Assembly (NCBI RefSeq): GCF_002155145.1
Contig: NZ_CP021323.1
Location: forward strand, 2,542,001-2,606,000
Direction of reading: 5' to 3'
DNA: 64,000 nucleotides
From: Kushneria konosiri
GTDB taxonomy: Bacteria; Pseudomonadota; Gammaproteobacteria; Pseudomonadales; Halomonadaceae
A program made the translations under genes and the position numbers. Positions within the stretch are counted from its first letter, which is position 1; each line of letters opens with the position of its first letter. Below, piece after piece: positions 7,570 to 18,640 of the stretch. The notes beneath the pieces were generated by a model. It did not search any database. It was given only the letters and a program-made list of their open reading frames with translations, and was not told the origin of the DNA.

Positions 7570-9082
7570 CGACAGACTCTCCTGACATGACATGACCCAG
7601 CACGGCGCTGCGATATTGAACGGTATCGGCGAGCTGCTCGGCCGTGGCGGTGGTGTAGCTTCCGATGGGGCCTGCCAGCACCACCAGTATGGGTGCCGAA
7701 GCCAAAAGCATTACCGTGCCTGTCAGCTTGCTGCGGGAAAGAGGTTCACCGACCGGGTCGCCGTTGCTGTGACGCCAGAAAACGGTCGATCCGGCGCGTG
7801 AGGCTGCCACGACGCCTGCAAGGCCCGACAGCAGCAGCAGCGGCCACAGCCAGAGCCCCTCTGACAGCGTGGCAGTCGACATCAGCCATGCCTTGGCCAG
7901 TGCCCCGGATAGCGGGGGAAGGCCGGCAGAGCTGACGGCGCCAAGCATATAAAGAGCGCTGAGCAGGGTGGCGTACCTGAATTTTCTGCCCCGTACAATC
8001 CGGGTGCCGACCTTGCCACGCTGGTCGGCAATCATGTCGGCCAGCAGGAAAAGCCCGCCGTTGACCAGCGTGGTGTGCAGCATGTAGAACAGCATCGCCC
8101 CCCTCGACGCTGTTCCTTCCATGCCCAGACCGCACAGCAGCGTCCCGATCGAGATCAGCATGAAATAGGAAATCTGCATGCGCAGGTCGCGTGCCGACAG
8201 TACGGCCAGAGTCGCCAGACCCAGCGTTGCCAGTCCGCCCCACCACAGCCATGGTTGTGCCAGCAGTGAAAGGCCACCGGCCTGTTCACCAAAGATCAGG
8301 GTGAACACACGCAAAATGGCGTAGATGCCGACCTTGGTCATGATGGAGAACAGGGCTGCAATGGGGGCCGGCGCCGAGCTGTAGGCCCGTGGCAGCCAGA
8401 AATAAAGCGGTAGAATGGCGGCCTTGAGCCCGAAGACCACCAGAAGCAGCAGGGCGCCTGCGCGGACAAGGCCCTGCCGATCCGCCGGCAGTTGACCGAC
8501 ACGCTCGGCCATATCGGCCATGTTGAGCGTGCCGATACTGCCATACAGCACGCCCAGCGCGATGAGAAACAGCGACGAGCCGGCCAGATTCAGTACCACA
8601 TAGTGCAGCCCCGACTGCACACGTGCCTTGCCGCCACCGTGCATCAACAGCGCATAGGAGGCCAGCAGCAGCACCTCAAAAAAGACGAACAGGTTAAAAA
8701 GGTCACCGGTCAGAAAGGCACCGTTGATCCCCATCAGCTGTAGATGAAAAAGCCCGTGAAAGTTGGAGCCCTGATTGTCCTCACCGCCACTGGCATGAAT
8801 GACGCTGCCCAGCGCCAGAAGCGCCGTCAGTAGTACCATCATGGCCGACAGCCGGTCGGCTACCAGAACGATGCCATAGGGCGCCTGCCAGTTCCCCAGT
8901 CGATAGACCAGCGTCTCGCCGCCGGCGACCTGGCTGACCAGCCAGAAGGCCACGGCGACCAGCAATGCCGTGGCCGTAATCGAGATGGTGCGTCGGACCG
9001 GGTCAACCCCTTCACGCTTGCGCAGCAGAATAATGGCCACCACCAGGGGCAGCAGAACCGGGAAGATGGGCAGATGCTGCAT
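7559..9082 (-). CDS. mrpD: Mrp Na+/H+ antiporter subunit D (operon 1)
   Basis: About 507 residues and about 14 membrane segments, of the proton-pumping NuoN/NuoM/MrpD family. Conserved charged positions are visible: E in FFEVLLLASYAL, K in LLVVFGLKAAILPLYFWLP and K in IMTKVGIYAILRVF, which line the proton path in this family. The ATG at 9082 overlaps the mrpC stop; a GTG one codon earlier (9085) is an equal alternative. Forms the antiporter core with MrpA. Confidence 0.95.
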   Translation of the reverse strand: MQHLPIFPVLLPLVVAIILLRKREGVDPVRRTISITATALLVAVAFWLVSQVAGGETLVYRLGNWQAPYGIVLVADRLSAMMVLLTALLALGSVIHASGGEDNQGSNFHGLFHLQLMGINGAFLTGDLFNLFVFFEVLLLASYALLMHGGGKARVQSGLHYVVLNLAGSSLFLIALGVLYGSIGTLNMADMAERVGQLPADRQGLVRAGALLLLVVFGLKAAILPLYFWLPRAYSSAPAPIAALFSIMTKVGIYAILRVFTLIFGEQAGGLSLLAQPWLWWGGLATLGLATLAVLSARDLRMQISYFMLISIGTLLCGLGMEGTASRGAMLFYMLHTTLVNGGLFLLADMIADQRGKVGTRIVRGRKFRYATLLSALYMLGAVSSAGLPPLSGALAKAWLMSTATLSEGLWLWPLLLLSGLAGVVAASRAGSTVFWRHSNGDPVGEPLSRSKLTGTVMLLASAPILVVLAGPIGSYTTATAEQLADTVQYRSAVLGHVMSGESVDAD

Positions 9083-9435
9083 CACGCCTTGTTCTCCCGC
9101 GGATCTTCACGGTCGGTACGGCTGCCATCGACACTATCGCTGCCCAGGTCGCCCCTTGAGCGCATCGCCAGAATGATGGCAAAGGCGGTCATGGCAAAAC
9201 CGATGACGATCGCGGTCAGCACCAGTGCCTGGGGCAGTGGGTCAGCATAGTGGTCGCTGGTACCCACCAGTGCTGCACCATGCGTGGTCAGTCCGCCCAT
9301 GGAAAACAGAAACAGGTTGACGGCATAAGAGAGCAGCGTCAGCCCGACGACTACCGGAAAGGTTCGCCCGCGCAGGGTCAGATAGACTCCGCTGGCCGTC
9401 AGGATACCGGTAGTGATGGCATAGAGCGCTTCCAT
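9082..9435 (-). CDS. mrpC: Mrp Na+/H+ antiporter subunit C (operon 1)
   Basis: 117 residues with three membrane helices, homologous to NuoK. The segment [21 protein letters not shown] is the MrpC/MnhC signature. The start overlaps the end of the fused mrpA-mrpB gene (ATGA). The polar C-terminal tail (SRGDLGSDSVDGSRTDRED) is longer and more acidic than in the operon 2 copy. Confidence 0.94.
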   Translation of the reverse strand: MEALYAITTGILTASGVYLTLRGRTFPVVVGLTLLSYAVNLFLFSMGGLTTHGAALVGTSDHYADPLPQALVLTAIVIGFAMTAFAIILAMRSRGDLGSDSVDGSRTDREDPRENKA

Positions 9436-12227
9436 CAGGGGATGTCCTTGTTGGGTCGGTGTGCAGTGGTGAGCTTGCCCAGATTGGCCAGAATCATCAG
9501 CGTGGCGCCAACGACGGCCAGATAGATGCCGCCATCAAAGATCAGGGCGCTGGCCAGTTCGATATCGCCGATCAGGGGCAGATGGAAATGATCGAAGGTT
9601 GAGGTCAAAAATGGATAGCCAAACAGCCAGCTGCAAAGACCGGTAAAGGTCGACAGGGCGACGCCGGCAATGGCGATGGGCTGGAACTGGAAATCCAGTC
9701 GCTGCTGTGCCCACTCGACACCGCGCGACATATACAAAAGGATCAGGGCCACGGCCGTGATCAGGCCGGCGATGAAACCGCCGCCGGGCTGATTATGACC
9801 GCGCAGGAAGATAAAGAACGACACCAGCAGCGCCAGCGGCAGCAGGGTCTGCGAAACCACCATCAAAAGTGTGGGGTGTCGATCATCGGACCACAGACGA
9901 CCTTCCATGTCGGTCGCCGGCATGAACAGACGAAGCCGGTTAAGCAGCTTGAAGATCGCAAGTCCTGCAATGGCCAGCACCGTGATTTCACCCAGCGTAT
10001 CGAAGCCGCGGAAGTCCACCAGAATAACGTTGACGACGTTGTGCCCGCCGCCGCCCGGTACGCTTTGATCGATGAAAAATCGCGAAATACTGTCAAGATC
10101 CCGCGTCAGAACCGCAAAGTTGAGGCTGGCCACGGCACCACCAAATCCGATCGCGATCAGAACGTCGCGTACCACGCGAGCACCCGCGGACTCCTTGGGC
10201 GTTTTCTGTGGCAGGAAAAAGAGGGCCAGCATCAGCAGAATCATGGTGACTACTTCGACAGACAGCTGTGTCAAAGCGAGATCAGGCGCCGAGAAGCGGG
10301 CAAAGGTCAATGAAACCACCAGTCCCACCACGGAAAGCATCAGCAGTGAAATCAGGCGGTAGCGATGCAGGGCAGCCGTTAATACACCGCCCATGATCAA
10401 AAGCCCGGCGCCCAGTGCCACGACCGGATCCAGCGTCTGCTGTTCGAGGTTACCGGTCAACCTGTCCAGATCTGCCAGACCAAGCGCCATGGCAAGCACG
10501 GAGACGCCCAGCAACAGGAACATGTAGCGCTGCAGCGAGCCGTTTTCGAGTCGATCGATCAGACGCTGACACAGCCCCACCAGTCGCTGAACAAAAGCCT
10601 CAAAGATGTAGCGCGCATCCTGGGGGCGAAACTGGCGGTTGAACCGCATCATGTGACGATGAAGCAGATGCAACACAATGCCACCGGCCACCACGGCGAC
10701 GCTTAACAAAAGGGCCGCATTGATACCGTGCCAGAGCGATAGATGAAACTCCGGCATTTGTCCGGAGATCGTTGCGCGAGCGGCCTCCTCGAGTACCGGG
10801 GATTGCGCCAGGGTGGGCATCAGTCCAATGACAATACACAGTGCCACCAGCAGCTCGACCGGAAACCGCATCAGCCAGGGGGGCTCATGAGGCTTTTTGG
10901 GTGGCTCCTGACGCGGGCGCCGGAAAAAGGTGGCATAGGCCAGGCGCAACGAATAGGCCACCGACAGCAGACCACCAAGGCCGGCCAGCAGGGGAACAAT
11001 CCAGGCCAGCCCGCCAAACTGCTGCGAGGCCAGCGCTTCGGTAAAGAACATCTCCTTGGAAATGAAGCCGTTGAGCGGTGGAATGCCGGCCATCGAGATC
11101 GTGGCAATGCAGGTGAGAGCCGTCGTGATCGGCATCAATCGATAAAGCCCGCCGAGTTTTCGGACATCGCGCGTGCCGGTTTCATGATCGACGATACCTG
11201 CCGCCATGAACAGCGAGGCCTTGAACAGGGCGTGATTGATGATGTGAAACAGAGCGGCAATCAGTGCCAGTGGATTGCCAAGCCCCAGCAGTGAGGTGAT
11301 CAGGCCGAGATGACTGATGGTGGAAAAGGCCAGAATGCCCTTGAGATCGGTTTTTAAAAAGGCAAACCAGGCCCCGTATACCAGCGTGACCAGACCGGTC
11401 AGCGTTACGAGTACCGTCCAGAGTTCGGTGCCTGACAGCGCCGGATGCAGCCGCAGCATCAAAAAGATGCCCGCCTTGACCATGGTGGCCGAGTGCAGAT
11501 AGGCCGAGACCGGTGTCGGGGCTGCCATGGCGTGAGGCAGCCAGAAATGGAACGGGAACTGGGCCGACTTGGTAAAGGCACCCAGCAGAACCAGCACGAG
11601 GATGGCCGGGTAGAGCGGGCTGGCCGTGATCAGGTCATGGCTTTCAAGCACCGTCTCGATGCTGTAGGTGCCCACGACCTTGCCAATCAGCATGATGCCG
11701 GCCAGCAGCGCCAGACCACCAGCGCCGGTCACTGTCATCGCCATGCGCGCGCCCTTGCGCGCCGTCGTTTCATGCGACCAGAAACTGATCAGCAAAAAGG
11801 AAGAGATGCTGGTCAGCTCCCAGAACCCCCAGAGCAGCAGCAGATTGTCCGACATGACAATGCCGACCATGGAGGTCATGAACAGGATCAAAAAGGCATA
11901 AAACCGCGACATCGAGTCCTGCTCGGACAGGTAGTAGCGGGTATAGAGAATGATTAAAAGACCGATGCCAATGATCAGCAGTAAAAAGAGCAGCGACAAG
12001 CCATCCAGGCGAAAGGCCAGCTTAAGGCCAAGCGCTGGAAGCCACTGCAATGAAGTGCGCATGACCCCTTCACCGTCATGCCCCAGATAGAAATAAAGAA
12101 CCAGGCCAAGTGCGATGGCAGGTGCGATGGCCGTGGCCAGGGCACAGACGGTTCTGCCACCCCGTATGGCAAGCGCGGGCACGAAAACGCCCAGAAAGGT
12201 CAGCAGAGGGATCCAGGGCAGGGTCAT
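9435..12227 (-). CDS. mrpA: Mrp Na+/H+ antiporter, fused subunits A and B (operon 1)
   Basis: 930 residues. Residues 1 to about 500 are a NuoL-like antiporter domain with K in [22 protein letters not shown] and the MrpA segment [16 protein letters not shown]. About 590-770 is the MrpA C-terminal region with [17 protein letters not shown]. The last 140 residues are a complete MrpB domain ([28 protein letters not shown]) that is a separate gene in operon 2. Fused MrpA-B is known in several proteobacteria (the six-gene, group 2 layout). First gene of operon 1, with AGGAAAC before the ATG. Its 5' end faces operon 2 across a 547-bp gap. Confidence 0.95.
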   Translation of the reverse strand: MTLPWIPLLTFLGVFVPALAIRGGRTVCALATAIAPAIALGLVLYFYLGHDGEGVMRTSLQWLPALGLKLAFRLDGLSLLFLLLIIGIGLLIILYTRYYLSEQDSMSRFYAFLILFMTSMVGIVMSDNLLLLWGFWELTSISSFLLISFWSHETTARKGARMAMTVTGAGGLALLAGIMLIGKVVGTYSIETVLESHDLITASPLYPAILVLVLLGAFTKSAQFPFHFWLPHAMAAPTPVSAYLHSATMVKAGIFLMLRLHPALSGTELWTVLVTLTGLVTLVYGAWFAFLKTDLKGILAFSTISHLGLITSLLGLGNPLALIAALFHIINHALFKASLFMAAGIVDHETGTRDVRKLGGLYRLMPITTALTCIATISMAGIPPLNGFISKEMFFTEALASQQFGGLAWIVPLLAGLGGLLSVAYSLRLAYATFFRRPRQEPPKKPHEPPWLMRFPVELLVALCIVIGLMPTLAQSPVLEEAARATISGQMPEFHLSLWHGINAALLLSVAVVAGGIVLHLLHRHMMRFNRQFRPQDARYIFEAFVQRLVGLCQRLIDRLENGSLQRYMFLLLGVSVLAMALGLADLDRLTGNLEQQTLDPVVALGAGLLIMGGVLTAALHRYRLISLLMLSVVGLVVSLTFARFSAPDLALTQLSVEVVTMILLMLALFFLPQKTPKESAGARVVRDVLIAIGFGGAVASLNFAVLTRDLDSISRFFIDQSVPGGGGHNVVNVILVDFRGFDTLGEITVLAIAGLAIFKLLNRLRLFMPATDMEGRLWSDDRHPTLLMVVSQTLLPLALLVSFFIFLRGHNQPGGGFIAGLITAVALILLYMSRGVEWAQQRLDFQFQPIAIAGVALSTFTGLCSWLFGYPFLTSTFDHFHLPLIGDIELASALIFDGGIYLAVVGATLMILANLGKLTTAHRPNKDIP

Positions 12228-12774
12228 GAATACTTGTTTCCTGATGAATGGCTTCCAGTGTACGAACTATTCGACATGCCACGATGACCGGTGGCCTCTG
12301 GTTCAGGGCCGAAACAGGACGGACGACGGACATCATGAATAGACGACACAGCGAGCAAATCCCGCAGTGCAGCATGCGTCAGTGATTTCTTGCAGGGCCG
12401 ATCAGAGATATCGAACAGATACCCGCCATGGGCGGGAAGCCGCCTCCCGCCATGGGGTCGGCCCTTGTTATTGGTCCCTTGCGAAATGTTGCGCTGTGCA
12501 ACGACATCAAGCAGTTAGGCGATTCTCCCTTGCAGATGACGTGCTGGCAATACCCCCGGTGACGCCCTGGAGGCCTTTTCACTGTCAAGCCGGAATCTTA
12601 AGGTTAAATGATTGAAAAATGCAGGTCATTCCCGCTGTAATGTGATCCTACCATAGCATACCAGGCCCGATTTGCTGCTTTCTTCCATAAACAGGCAAGG
12701 ATGTGAGCGGCATCCACGATGCCGCAAAAGACGACAATATCGTCCCTTCGGGTAACACAAGGAGAGAGCACATC
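12228..12774. promoter_or_regulatory. Divergent control region between the two Mrp operons
   Basis: No convincing gene lies in these 547 bp. It must hold the promoters of both operons. Near the middle there is an 11-bp direct repeat CCCGCCATGGG at 12422-12432 and 12446-12456. The first copy sits inside a short perfect hairpin (CCCGCC ATG GGCGGG, 12422-12436). Both copies are enclosed by 8-bp inverted arms AGGGCCGA (12395-12402) and TCGGCCCT (12458-12465). This could be a regulator-binding site or a structured leader. A strong ribosome binding site (AAGGAG) precedes the operon 2 mrpA start at 12775. Confidence 0.5.
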
Positions 12775-15078
12775 ATGCAGATTGCCGTGTTGTTCGGATT
12801 TGCGCTGGCCATCCTTGTCCCTTTTCTATCCCGCTGGTTCGGCACTCGTACCGGTGCGGTGCTGGCTCTTTATCCTGCAAGTATTGCTGTCTGGCTGGTT
12901 TCGCTGGCACCGGCCGTACTGCAATCGGGCGGCATTTATTTCGAGCAGGCCTGGGCGCCGAGCCTTGGGCTGAGCTTAAGTTTCTGGCTGGATGGCCTAT
13001 CGCTGCTGTTTGGTCTTTTGATCAGCGGTATCGGGACACTGATCATTCTCTATGCCAGTGGCTATCTTCATGGTCACCCTCAGCTTGCCCGCTTTTATGT
13101 ACTGATCCTGTGTTTCATGTCTTCCATGCTTGGCGTTGTCATGGCGGATGGCCTGATGACCCTGTTCGTCTTCTGGGAGCTGACCAGCATCACCTCTTAC
13201 CTGCTGATCGGGTTCAACCATGAGGATGCTGCCGCCCGGAAATCGGCTCTTCAGGGGTTGCTGGTCACCTTCACCGGTGGGCTGGCGCTCATGAGCGGTC
13301 TGATTCTTCTCAATGTGGCAGGCGACAGCTGGTCGCTTCAAACGCTGCTTGGCAGTGGCGACGCGCTTCGTAACCATGCTCTCTATCTACCGATGCTGCT
13401 GTGTCTTCTGGGCGGGGCGTTCACCAAGTCGGCCCAGTTTCCGTTTCATTTCTGGCTGCCCAATGCCATGGCTGCGCCGACGCCGGTGTCGGCCTATCTG
13501 CACTCGGCCACCATGGTCAAGGCCGGAATCTATCTAATGGCGCGTCTCCAGCCGGGTCTTGGCGGCACCGAAGCGTGGATGACCCTTCTTTGTGTCATTG
13601 GGGCGATCACCATGGTTGTGGGTGCCTTTCTGGCGATTCGTTATACCGGCATCAAGAAAGTGCTGGCCTACTCCACGGTCATGGCGCTGGGCACACTGAC
13701 GATGCTGCTGGGGATCGGTGGCAAGGCGGCCATGATTGCCTTTGTGACCTTTCTGACCGCGCATTCACTCTACAAGGGGGCACTGTTCATGGTGGCGGGC
13801 GCGCTCGACCATGAAACAGGTACCAAGGATATTGATGAAATGGGCGGTCTGCGTCGAGCCATGCCGGTGACGGCGCTTTGTGCCTTCGTGGCCGCCCTGT
13901 CACTGGGCGGCGTGATTCCGTTGTTCGGGTTTGTCGCCAAGGAGCTGATGTTTGAAGCCGTGCTCGATGCGCCTCGCTTCACCGGTTTCCTGATCGGCAT
14001 GAGCCTGCTGGCCTCCATGCTGGTGGTCGCCGCCGCGGCAATTGTGTCCTTGAGACCCTTTTTCGGCGCGCTCAAAACAACGCCAAAAACGCCCCACGAA
14101 GCACCGCTGTCCATGCTGGCAGGCCCCTGTGTACTGGCCGGGCTATCGCTGGTGCTGGGTGTCATGCCATGGCTTGCGGGCGACGGTCTTTTGAACGCAG
14201 CCGCCACGGCAGTCATGGGCACCGAGGTAGTGTCGGATCTCTATCTCTGGCATGGCATTAACACGGCGCTGATGATGTCGCTGGCCAGCCTGTGTGTCGG
14301 GCTGATGATTTGCTGGCGATGGCCGGGCGTGAGAAGCGTAATTCATCGGTTCAGTCCGGTACTGGATCGCGGCCCGGAGGCCGGATACTGGAAACTGATG
14401 GATCTGCTGGTCCGCGTGGCGCAGTGGCAGACACGCCTGCTCCAGAGTGGCTACATGCGCAACTATCTGATCCTGACGCTTCTCAGTTTTACGGGATTGA
14501 CCGGCTATACGCTGCTGGTACGTCATGGCCCGGCATTTGATCTGGCGCTGGATGTACGGCTACAGGAGATGGTGGTGGCGATGGTGACGGCGGCCAGTGC
14601 CATTGTGGCCTGCATGATGCGCTCACGTCTGGCCGCCGTGGCCGCGGCAGGCGTGATGGGCTTTGGCATCGCGCTGATCTTTTTGCTGTTCAGTGCGCCG
14701 GATCTGGCCATCACGCAACTTCTGATCGAGACCCTGACGGTCATTCTGCTCATTCTGGTGCTGTTTCGGATGCCGCAGTTTTCGAATTTGTCGACGCCGA
14801 TGGAGCGGGTCCGGGACATGCTGGTGGCCGTGCTTACGGGGGGGCTCATGACCCTTCTGATTCTGACAATACTGGGACAGGGCCATCTGTTTACCTCCAT
14901 CTCGGAGTACATGATCGACAACAGCGTGCCGCTGGGTCACGGCCATAACATCGTCAACGTGATTCTGGTCGATTTTCGTGCGCTCGATACCCTGGGTGAA
15001 ATCTTTGTGCTGTCTCTGGCGGCCATCGGTGTGCTGGCCATGCTCAGATTGCAGGCAAAAGAGAGGAAGACGCCATGA
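12775..15078 (+). CDS. mrpA: Mrp Na+/H+ antiporter subunit A (operon 2)
   Basis: 767 residues from the ATG at 12775, which follows AAGGAGAGAG; a longer frame from 12703 has no ribosome binding site. NuoL-like antiporter domain in residues 1-480 with [19 protein letters not shown] and [16 protein letters not shown]. The C-terminal MrpA domain ends in [26 protein letters not shown]. Unlike the operon 1 protein it stops before any MrpB domain. The two MrpA proteins share motifs but differ widely elsewhere, which suggests separate origins or an old duplication. The start of mrpB overlaps its stop. Confidence 0.95.
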   Translation: MQIAVLFGFALAILVPFLSRWFGTRTGAVLALYPASIAVWLVSLAPAVLQSGGIYFEQAWAPSLGLSLSFWLDGLSLLFGLLISGIGTLIILYASGYLHGHPQLARFYVLILCFMSSMLGVVMADGLMTLFVFWELTSITSYLLIGFNHEDAAARKSALQGLLVTFTGGLALMSGLILLNVAGDSWSLQTLLGSGDALRNHALYLPMLLCLLGGAFTKSAQFPFHFWLPNAMAAPTPVSAYLHSATMVKAGIYLMARLQPGLGGTEAWMTLLCVIGAITMVVGAFLAIRYTGIKKVLAYSTVMALGTLTMLLGIGGKAAMIAFVTFLTAHSLYKGALFMVAGALDHETGTKDIDEMGGLRRAMPVTALCAFVAALSLGGVIPLFGFVAKELMFEAVLDAPRFTGFLIGMSLLASMLVVAAAAIVSLRPFFGALKTTPKTPHEAPLSMLAGPCVLAGLSLVLGVMPWLAGDGLLNAAATAVMGTEVVSDLYLWHGINTALMMSLASLCVGLMICWRWPGVRSVIHRFSPVLDRGPEAGYWKLMDLLVRVAQWQTRLLQSGYMRNYLILTLLSFTGLTGYTLLVRHGPAFDLALDVRLQEMVVAMVTAASAIVACMMRSRLAAVAAAGVMGFGIALIFLLFSAPDLAITQLLIETLTVILLILVLFRMPQFSNLSTPMERVRDMLVAVLTGGLMTLLILTILGQGHLFTSISEYMIDNSVPLGHGHNIVNVILVDFRALDTLGEIFVLSLAAIGVLAMLRLQAKERKTP

Positions 15079-15500
15079 AAGCAGGCACGCTGATTCTCTC
15101 GGTCGCTGCACAAACGCTGGTGCCGCTACAGATTCTGTTCTCGCTGTTTTTGCTGCTGCGCGGTCACGATGAGCCCGGTGGCGGCTTTATCGCAGGCCTG
15201 GTCGTGGCAGGTGCCTTTGCGCTGCATCAGTTCGTCAATGGTCCTCAGGCTACCCGGCGTCTACTGCGAGTGGACCCGCGAGACTGTATTGGTTTCGGGT
15301 TATTGCTGGGAATCGGCTCGGCCTTTCCGGCCTGGTGGCAGGGGCAGGCGTTTTTGACCGCCCAGTGGTGGGAGATTCCCGGGCTCGGAATCAAGCTTTC
15401 TACACCACTGATCTTTGATATCGGCGTTTATCTGGTGGTGCTTGGGTCAGTGTTGACGGCCGTGATCAACCTGACGGAGGTCGACAAGGATGAAGCATGA
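15075..15500 (+). CDS. mrpB: Mrp Na+/H+ antiporter subunit B (operon 2)
   Basis: 141 residues and four membrane segments. [25 protein letters not shown] is the MrpB signature, the same element that is fused to MrpA in operon 1. Overlaps mrpA by 4 bp (ATGA) and is followed 30 bp later by mrpC. MrpB is required to hold the MrpA C-terminal part in the complex. Confidence 0.95.
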   Translation: MKAGTLILSVAAQTLVPLQILFSLFLLLRGHDEPGGGFIAGLVVAGAFALHQFVNGPQATRRLLRVDPRDCIGFGLLLGIGSAFPAWWQGQAFLTAQWWEIPGLGIKLSTPLIFDIGVYLVVLGSVLTAVINLTEVDKDEA

Positions 15501-15530
15501 CGTGCGCGTACCATTCGGGGAGGGCATTGC

Positions 15531-15878
15531 ATGGAACCCATAATGGCAGTGGTCATCGGCGTAATTTACGCCGCGGCCATCTACATGATGCTACGACGAT
15601 CCATCGTCAAGCTGGTGATCGGACTGATCCTGATTTCCAACGCCGCCAATCTGCTGATCTTCGCCACGGCCGGCATGACGCGCGATGCCCCACCCCTGAT
15701 TCCCATGAACGGCGACCCGCTGGGAGAGGTCATTGCTGACCCGCTGCCGCAGGCACTGGTCCTGACCGCCATCGTGATTGCCTTTGGTGTCTTGTCGTTT
15801 GCCGTGGTGCTGATTCGTCGTGCCTATCAGATCGTCGGGGTCGACGACATGGACCAGATGAAGGATACCGACACGTGA
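15531..15878 (+). CDS. mrpC: Mrp Na+/H+ antiporter subunit C (operon 2)
   Basis: 115 residues, NuoK-like, three membrane helices, with [23 protein letters not shown] as the family signature. The 4-bp overlap with mrpD (GTGA) implies coupled translation. It carries [20 protein letters not shown] in the second helix, where the operon 1 copy has a similar element. Confidence 0.95.
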   Translation: MEPIMAVVIGVIYAAAIYMMLRRSIVKLVIGLILISNAANLLIFATAGMTRDAPPLIPMNGDPLGEVIADPLPQALVLTAIVIAFGVLSFAVVLIRRAYQIVGVDDMDQMKDTDT

Positions 15879-17380
15879 ACCCTGAAGTCGCTCTCCCGAT
15901 ACTGATCCCCCTGGCGGCGGGGGCGCTGTCGATGGCGTTCTGGCGCTCGCGCATGATGCAGCGGCTAATTGGTATTGCCGGTACGGCCGCGCTGCTGGCG
16001 ACCAGTATCTGGCTCTTTGCCAGCGTTCAGTCGCAGGGTTATGTGATCATGAATGCCGGCGGCTGGGCCGCGCCCTTTGGCATCACGCTGGTGGCAGATC
16101 TTCTGAGCGCCATCATGGTGGTGCTGACCGGTATCATCGGCTTTGCCGTTGCAGTGTATTCACTGCCGACCATCGGAAGAGGCCACGAAACCTTTGGCTA
16201 CTATCCGCTCATGCATCTTTTGCTGGCCGGAGTGGCGGGTGCCTTTCTGACCGGCGATATCTTCAATCTGTATGTCTGGTTTGAAGTAATGTTGCTGGCG
16301 TCCTTCGCGCTGTTGATTCTGGGTGGCGAGCGTGCCCAGATGGAAGGAGCCATCAAATACGTCACGCTGAATCTACTGTCATCGGTGATCTTTCTCAGCG
16401 CTGTCGGGCTGCTTTATGGCCTGCTGGGCACGCTCAATATGGCCGATATCGCACGTCGCGTGGCGCTGGTCGAGGACAACACGCTGATCGATGTCGTAGC
16501 GGTGATGTTCATGATCTCGTTTGGCATCAAGGCTGCGGCCTTTCCGCTGTTTTTCTGGCTGCCGGCGGCCTATCACACCCCGCCAGTGGCGGTGTCGGCC
16601 CTGTTTGCCGGACTTTTGACCAAGGTGGGGGTCTACGCCCTGTTTCGTGTCTTCACGCTGATTTTCAATCAGTCGGTGGATTACACCCACGAGATTTTGC
16701 TGTGGGGAGCGGGGCTGACCATGCTGACCGGCGTTCTGGGTGCTGCGGCCCAGTTCGAGTTCCGCCGTATTCTCTCCTTTCATATTGTCAGTCAGATTGG
16801 CTATATGCTCATGGGTCTGGCGCTTTTCACACCGCTGGCGCTGATCGGTGGGGTGTTTTATATCCTTCACCACATCATTGTGAAGACCAACCTGTTCCTG
16901 ATCAGCGGGGTCGTCTATCGGTTGAAGGGCACTCATGATCTCAAGCAGCTGGGCGGCGTCTACAAGGCCTGGCCGCTGTTGGGCGTGCTCTTTCTGATTC
17001 CGGCGCTGTCACTGGCTGGAGTCCCCCCGCTGTCAGGTTTTTTTGCCAAGTTTGTCCTGATTCGCGCCAGTATCGAGGCTGGCCATGTGGGTATCACGGT
17101 GATTGCTCTGCTGGTCGGGCTTTTGACGCTCTATTCAATGACCAAGATCTGGGCCGAGGTGTTCTGGAAAAAATCACCCGATGAGGCACCTTCCTTGAAA
17201 GTGGCGCCGCTGTCCCAGCGTCATCTCTGGCTGATGCTGTTGCCGGTGGTGGGACTGGCCGGATGCACGGTATTCATCGGGCTCAACGGTCAGCTTCTTT
17301 ACGATGTGGCAGAGGCCTCGGCAGCGCAACTTCTGAATCCTCAGGCCTATATCGATGCCGTACTGGGAGAGCAGCCATGA
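15875..17380 (+). CDS. mrpD: Mrp Na+/H+ antiporter subunit D (operon 2)
   Basis: 501 residues, about 14 membrane helices, GTG start overlapping the mrpC stop. Conserved positions include E in [19 protein letters not shown] in [18 protein letters not shown] and K in [15 protein letters not shown], with K in [12 protein letters not shown] further on, as in other MrpD/NuoN proteins. Pairs with MrpA as the second proton-translocating module. Confidence 0.95.
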   Translation: MNPEVALPILIPLAAGALSMAFWRSRMMQRLIGIAGTAALLATSIWLFASVQSQGYVIMNAGGWAAPFGITLVADLLSAIMVVLTGIIGFAVAVYSLPTIGRGHETFGYYPLMHLLLAGVAGAFLTGDIFNLYVWFEVMLLASFALLILGGERAQMEGAIKYVTLNLLSSVIFLSAVGLLYGLLGTLNMADIARRVALVEDNTLIDVVAVMFMISFGIKAAAFPLFFWLPAAYHTPPVAVSALFAGLLTKVGVYALFRVFTLIFNQSVDYTHEILLWGAGLTMLTGVLGAAAQFEFRRILSFHIVSQIGYMLMGLALFTPLALIGGVFYILHHIIVKTNLFLISGVVYRLKGTHDLKQLGGVYKAWPLLGVLFLIPALSLAGVPPLSGFFAKFVLIRASIEAGHVGITVIALLVGLLTLYSMTKIWAEVFWKKSPDEAPSLKVAPLSQRHLWLMLLPVVGLAGCTVFIGLNGQLLYDVAEASAAQLLNPQAYIDAVLGEQP

Positions 17381-17850
17381 TCGGGCTTTTATCCAATCTG
17401 CTGTTGGCAGTGGCGTGGATCGCGCTCAGTGGTGATTTCAGTATGGGGGGCATGCTGACCGGTCTGGTCTTTGGGTATCTGGTCATCTTGCTGTTGCAAA
17501 ATCAGCTGCCTGGTCTGAAAGGCTACGGTACCCGTCTGCCAAGGATTATCTCCTTCGTCTTTTATTTTCTGCGTGAGCTGTTCATGGCCAATTTCAAGGT
17601 TGCCTTTGATGTCATTACGCCGCCATGGCACATGACCCCCGGTGTGATCGCGTTCGAGCTGGAGGCGAAAACCGACCTTGAGATTGCCTTTGTGGCCAAT
17701 CTGATTTCACTGACGCCGGGGACGCTGAGCCTGGATATTTCCGATGATCGTCAGGTGCTGTTCATTCATGCCATGTTTCTGGATGACGAGCAGGCGTTAA
17801 GAGGAGATCTTCGCGAGATGGAGCGCCGAGCGCTGGCGGTGCTGCGATGA
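17377..17850 (+). CDS. mrpE: Mrp Na+/H+ antiporter subunit E (operon 2)
   Basis: 157 residues from the ATG at 17377, which overlaps the mrpD stop (ATGA). The frame is open further upstream, but only inside mrpD. It holds the MrpE stretch [14 protein letters not shown] and a C-terminal [11 protein letters not shown]. It corresponds position by position to the operon 1 mrpE (SLTPGT, then FIH/LIH-DDEQ). Confidence 0.93.
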   Translation: MIGLLSNLLLAVAWIALSGDFSMGGMLTGLVFGYLVILLLQNQLPGLKGYGTRLPRIISFVFYFLRELFMANFKVAFDVITPPWHMTPGVIAFELEAKTDLEIAFVANLISLTPGTLSLDISDDRQVLFIHAMFLDDEQALRGDLREMERRALAVLR

Positions 17851-17878
17851 CGATAATCGTGAATATGGCGAGGGACGC

Positions 17879-18148
17879 ATGCAGATACTGATCCATCTAA
17901 GTTTTGCCATTCTGGCCGTTTCCATGGTGCTGTGCTTCGTGCGTCTTGTGATCGGCCCCAGTTTGCCGGACCGGGTCGTGGCGCTGGAGCTTTTGTCGAT
18001 GATCATCGTCGGAATCATTGGCGTTCATGCGCTGCAAAGCGATGAAACCAGCTTTCTGGATGTCGCCATTGTTGTGGCTCTGATGTCCTTTCTGGCGACT
18101 GTCGGGTTTGCCCGTTTTCTGGAACGAGGAGGGCGTCGAGATGATTGA
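17879..18148 (+). CDS. mrpF: Mrp Na+/H+ antiporter subunit F (operon 2)
   Basis: 89 residues, three membrane segments, signature VRLVIGPSLPDRVVALELL. It has the same length as the operon 1 copy. The gene ends 8 bp inside mrpG (ATGATTGA). Confidence 0.94.
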   Translation: MQILIHLSFAILAVSMVLCFVRLVIGPSLPDRVVALELLSMIIVGIIGVHALQSDETSFLDVAIVVALMSFLATVGFARFLERGGRRDD

Positions 18149-18563
18149 ACTGCTTCAGGGGCTGTTGTTGCTGGCCGGTTCTCTTTTCATGTTCATTGCT
18201 GCGCTTGGCGTTGTCCGGCTGCCGGATCTCCTGACCCGCATGCATGCCTCCACCAAGGGCGCCTCGCTCGGGGTCATGCTGTTGATGGCAGGCGTCGCCC
18301 TGCATTTTCTGGAAGAGGTGGTGTTTGCCCGAACAATCGCCATTACCTTTTTTGTCCTGATGACAGCACCGGTCGCGGCCCATGCCATCGGCCGTGCCGG
18401 CTACTTTGTCGGGATCGAGCTATGGAAGGGCACGCTCAAGGATGAGCTGCGGCCCAATTACAATCCACTGAGCCACCGCCTGCACAGTGGTCTGAAAAAG
18501 CCGGCAAAGGGGGCGGATGAAACGGCGCATCATGAGGATAAAGGCCGCCGGGAAGGAGGTTGA
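18141..18563 (+). CDS. mrpG: Mrp Na+/H+ antiporter subunit G (operon 2)
   Basis: 140 residues from the ATG at 18141, which overlaps the mrpF end; GAGGAGGG lies 8-9 bp upstream. Three hydrophobic segments with LTRMHASTKGASLGVMLLM, the MrpG signature, then a basic tail rich in Lys and His. The tail charge is opposite in character to the acidic one of the operon 1 copy. Last gene of operon 2. Confidence 0.93.
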   Translation: MIELLQGLLLLAGSLFMFIAALGVVRLPDLLTRMHASTKGASLGVMLLMAGVALHFLEEVVFARTIAITFFVLMTAPVAAHAIGRAGYFVGIELWKGTLKDELRPNYNPLSHRLHSGLKKPAKGADETAHHEDKGRREGG

Positions 18564-18640
18564 CCCCGGGGCTCGAGATATCGCCCGCCACCGGGCGTTG
18601 CTATGCTTGTGATCACCACTTTCTGAAGACTGATCCTGCC

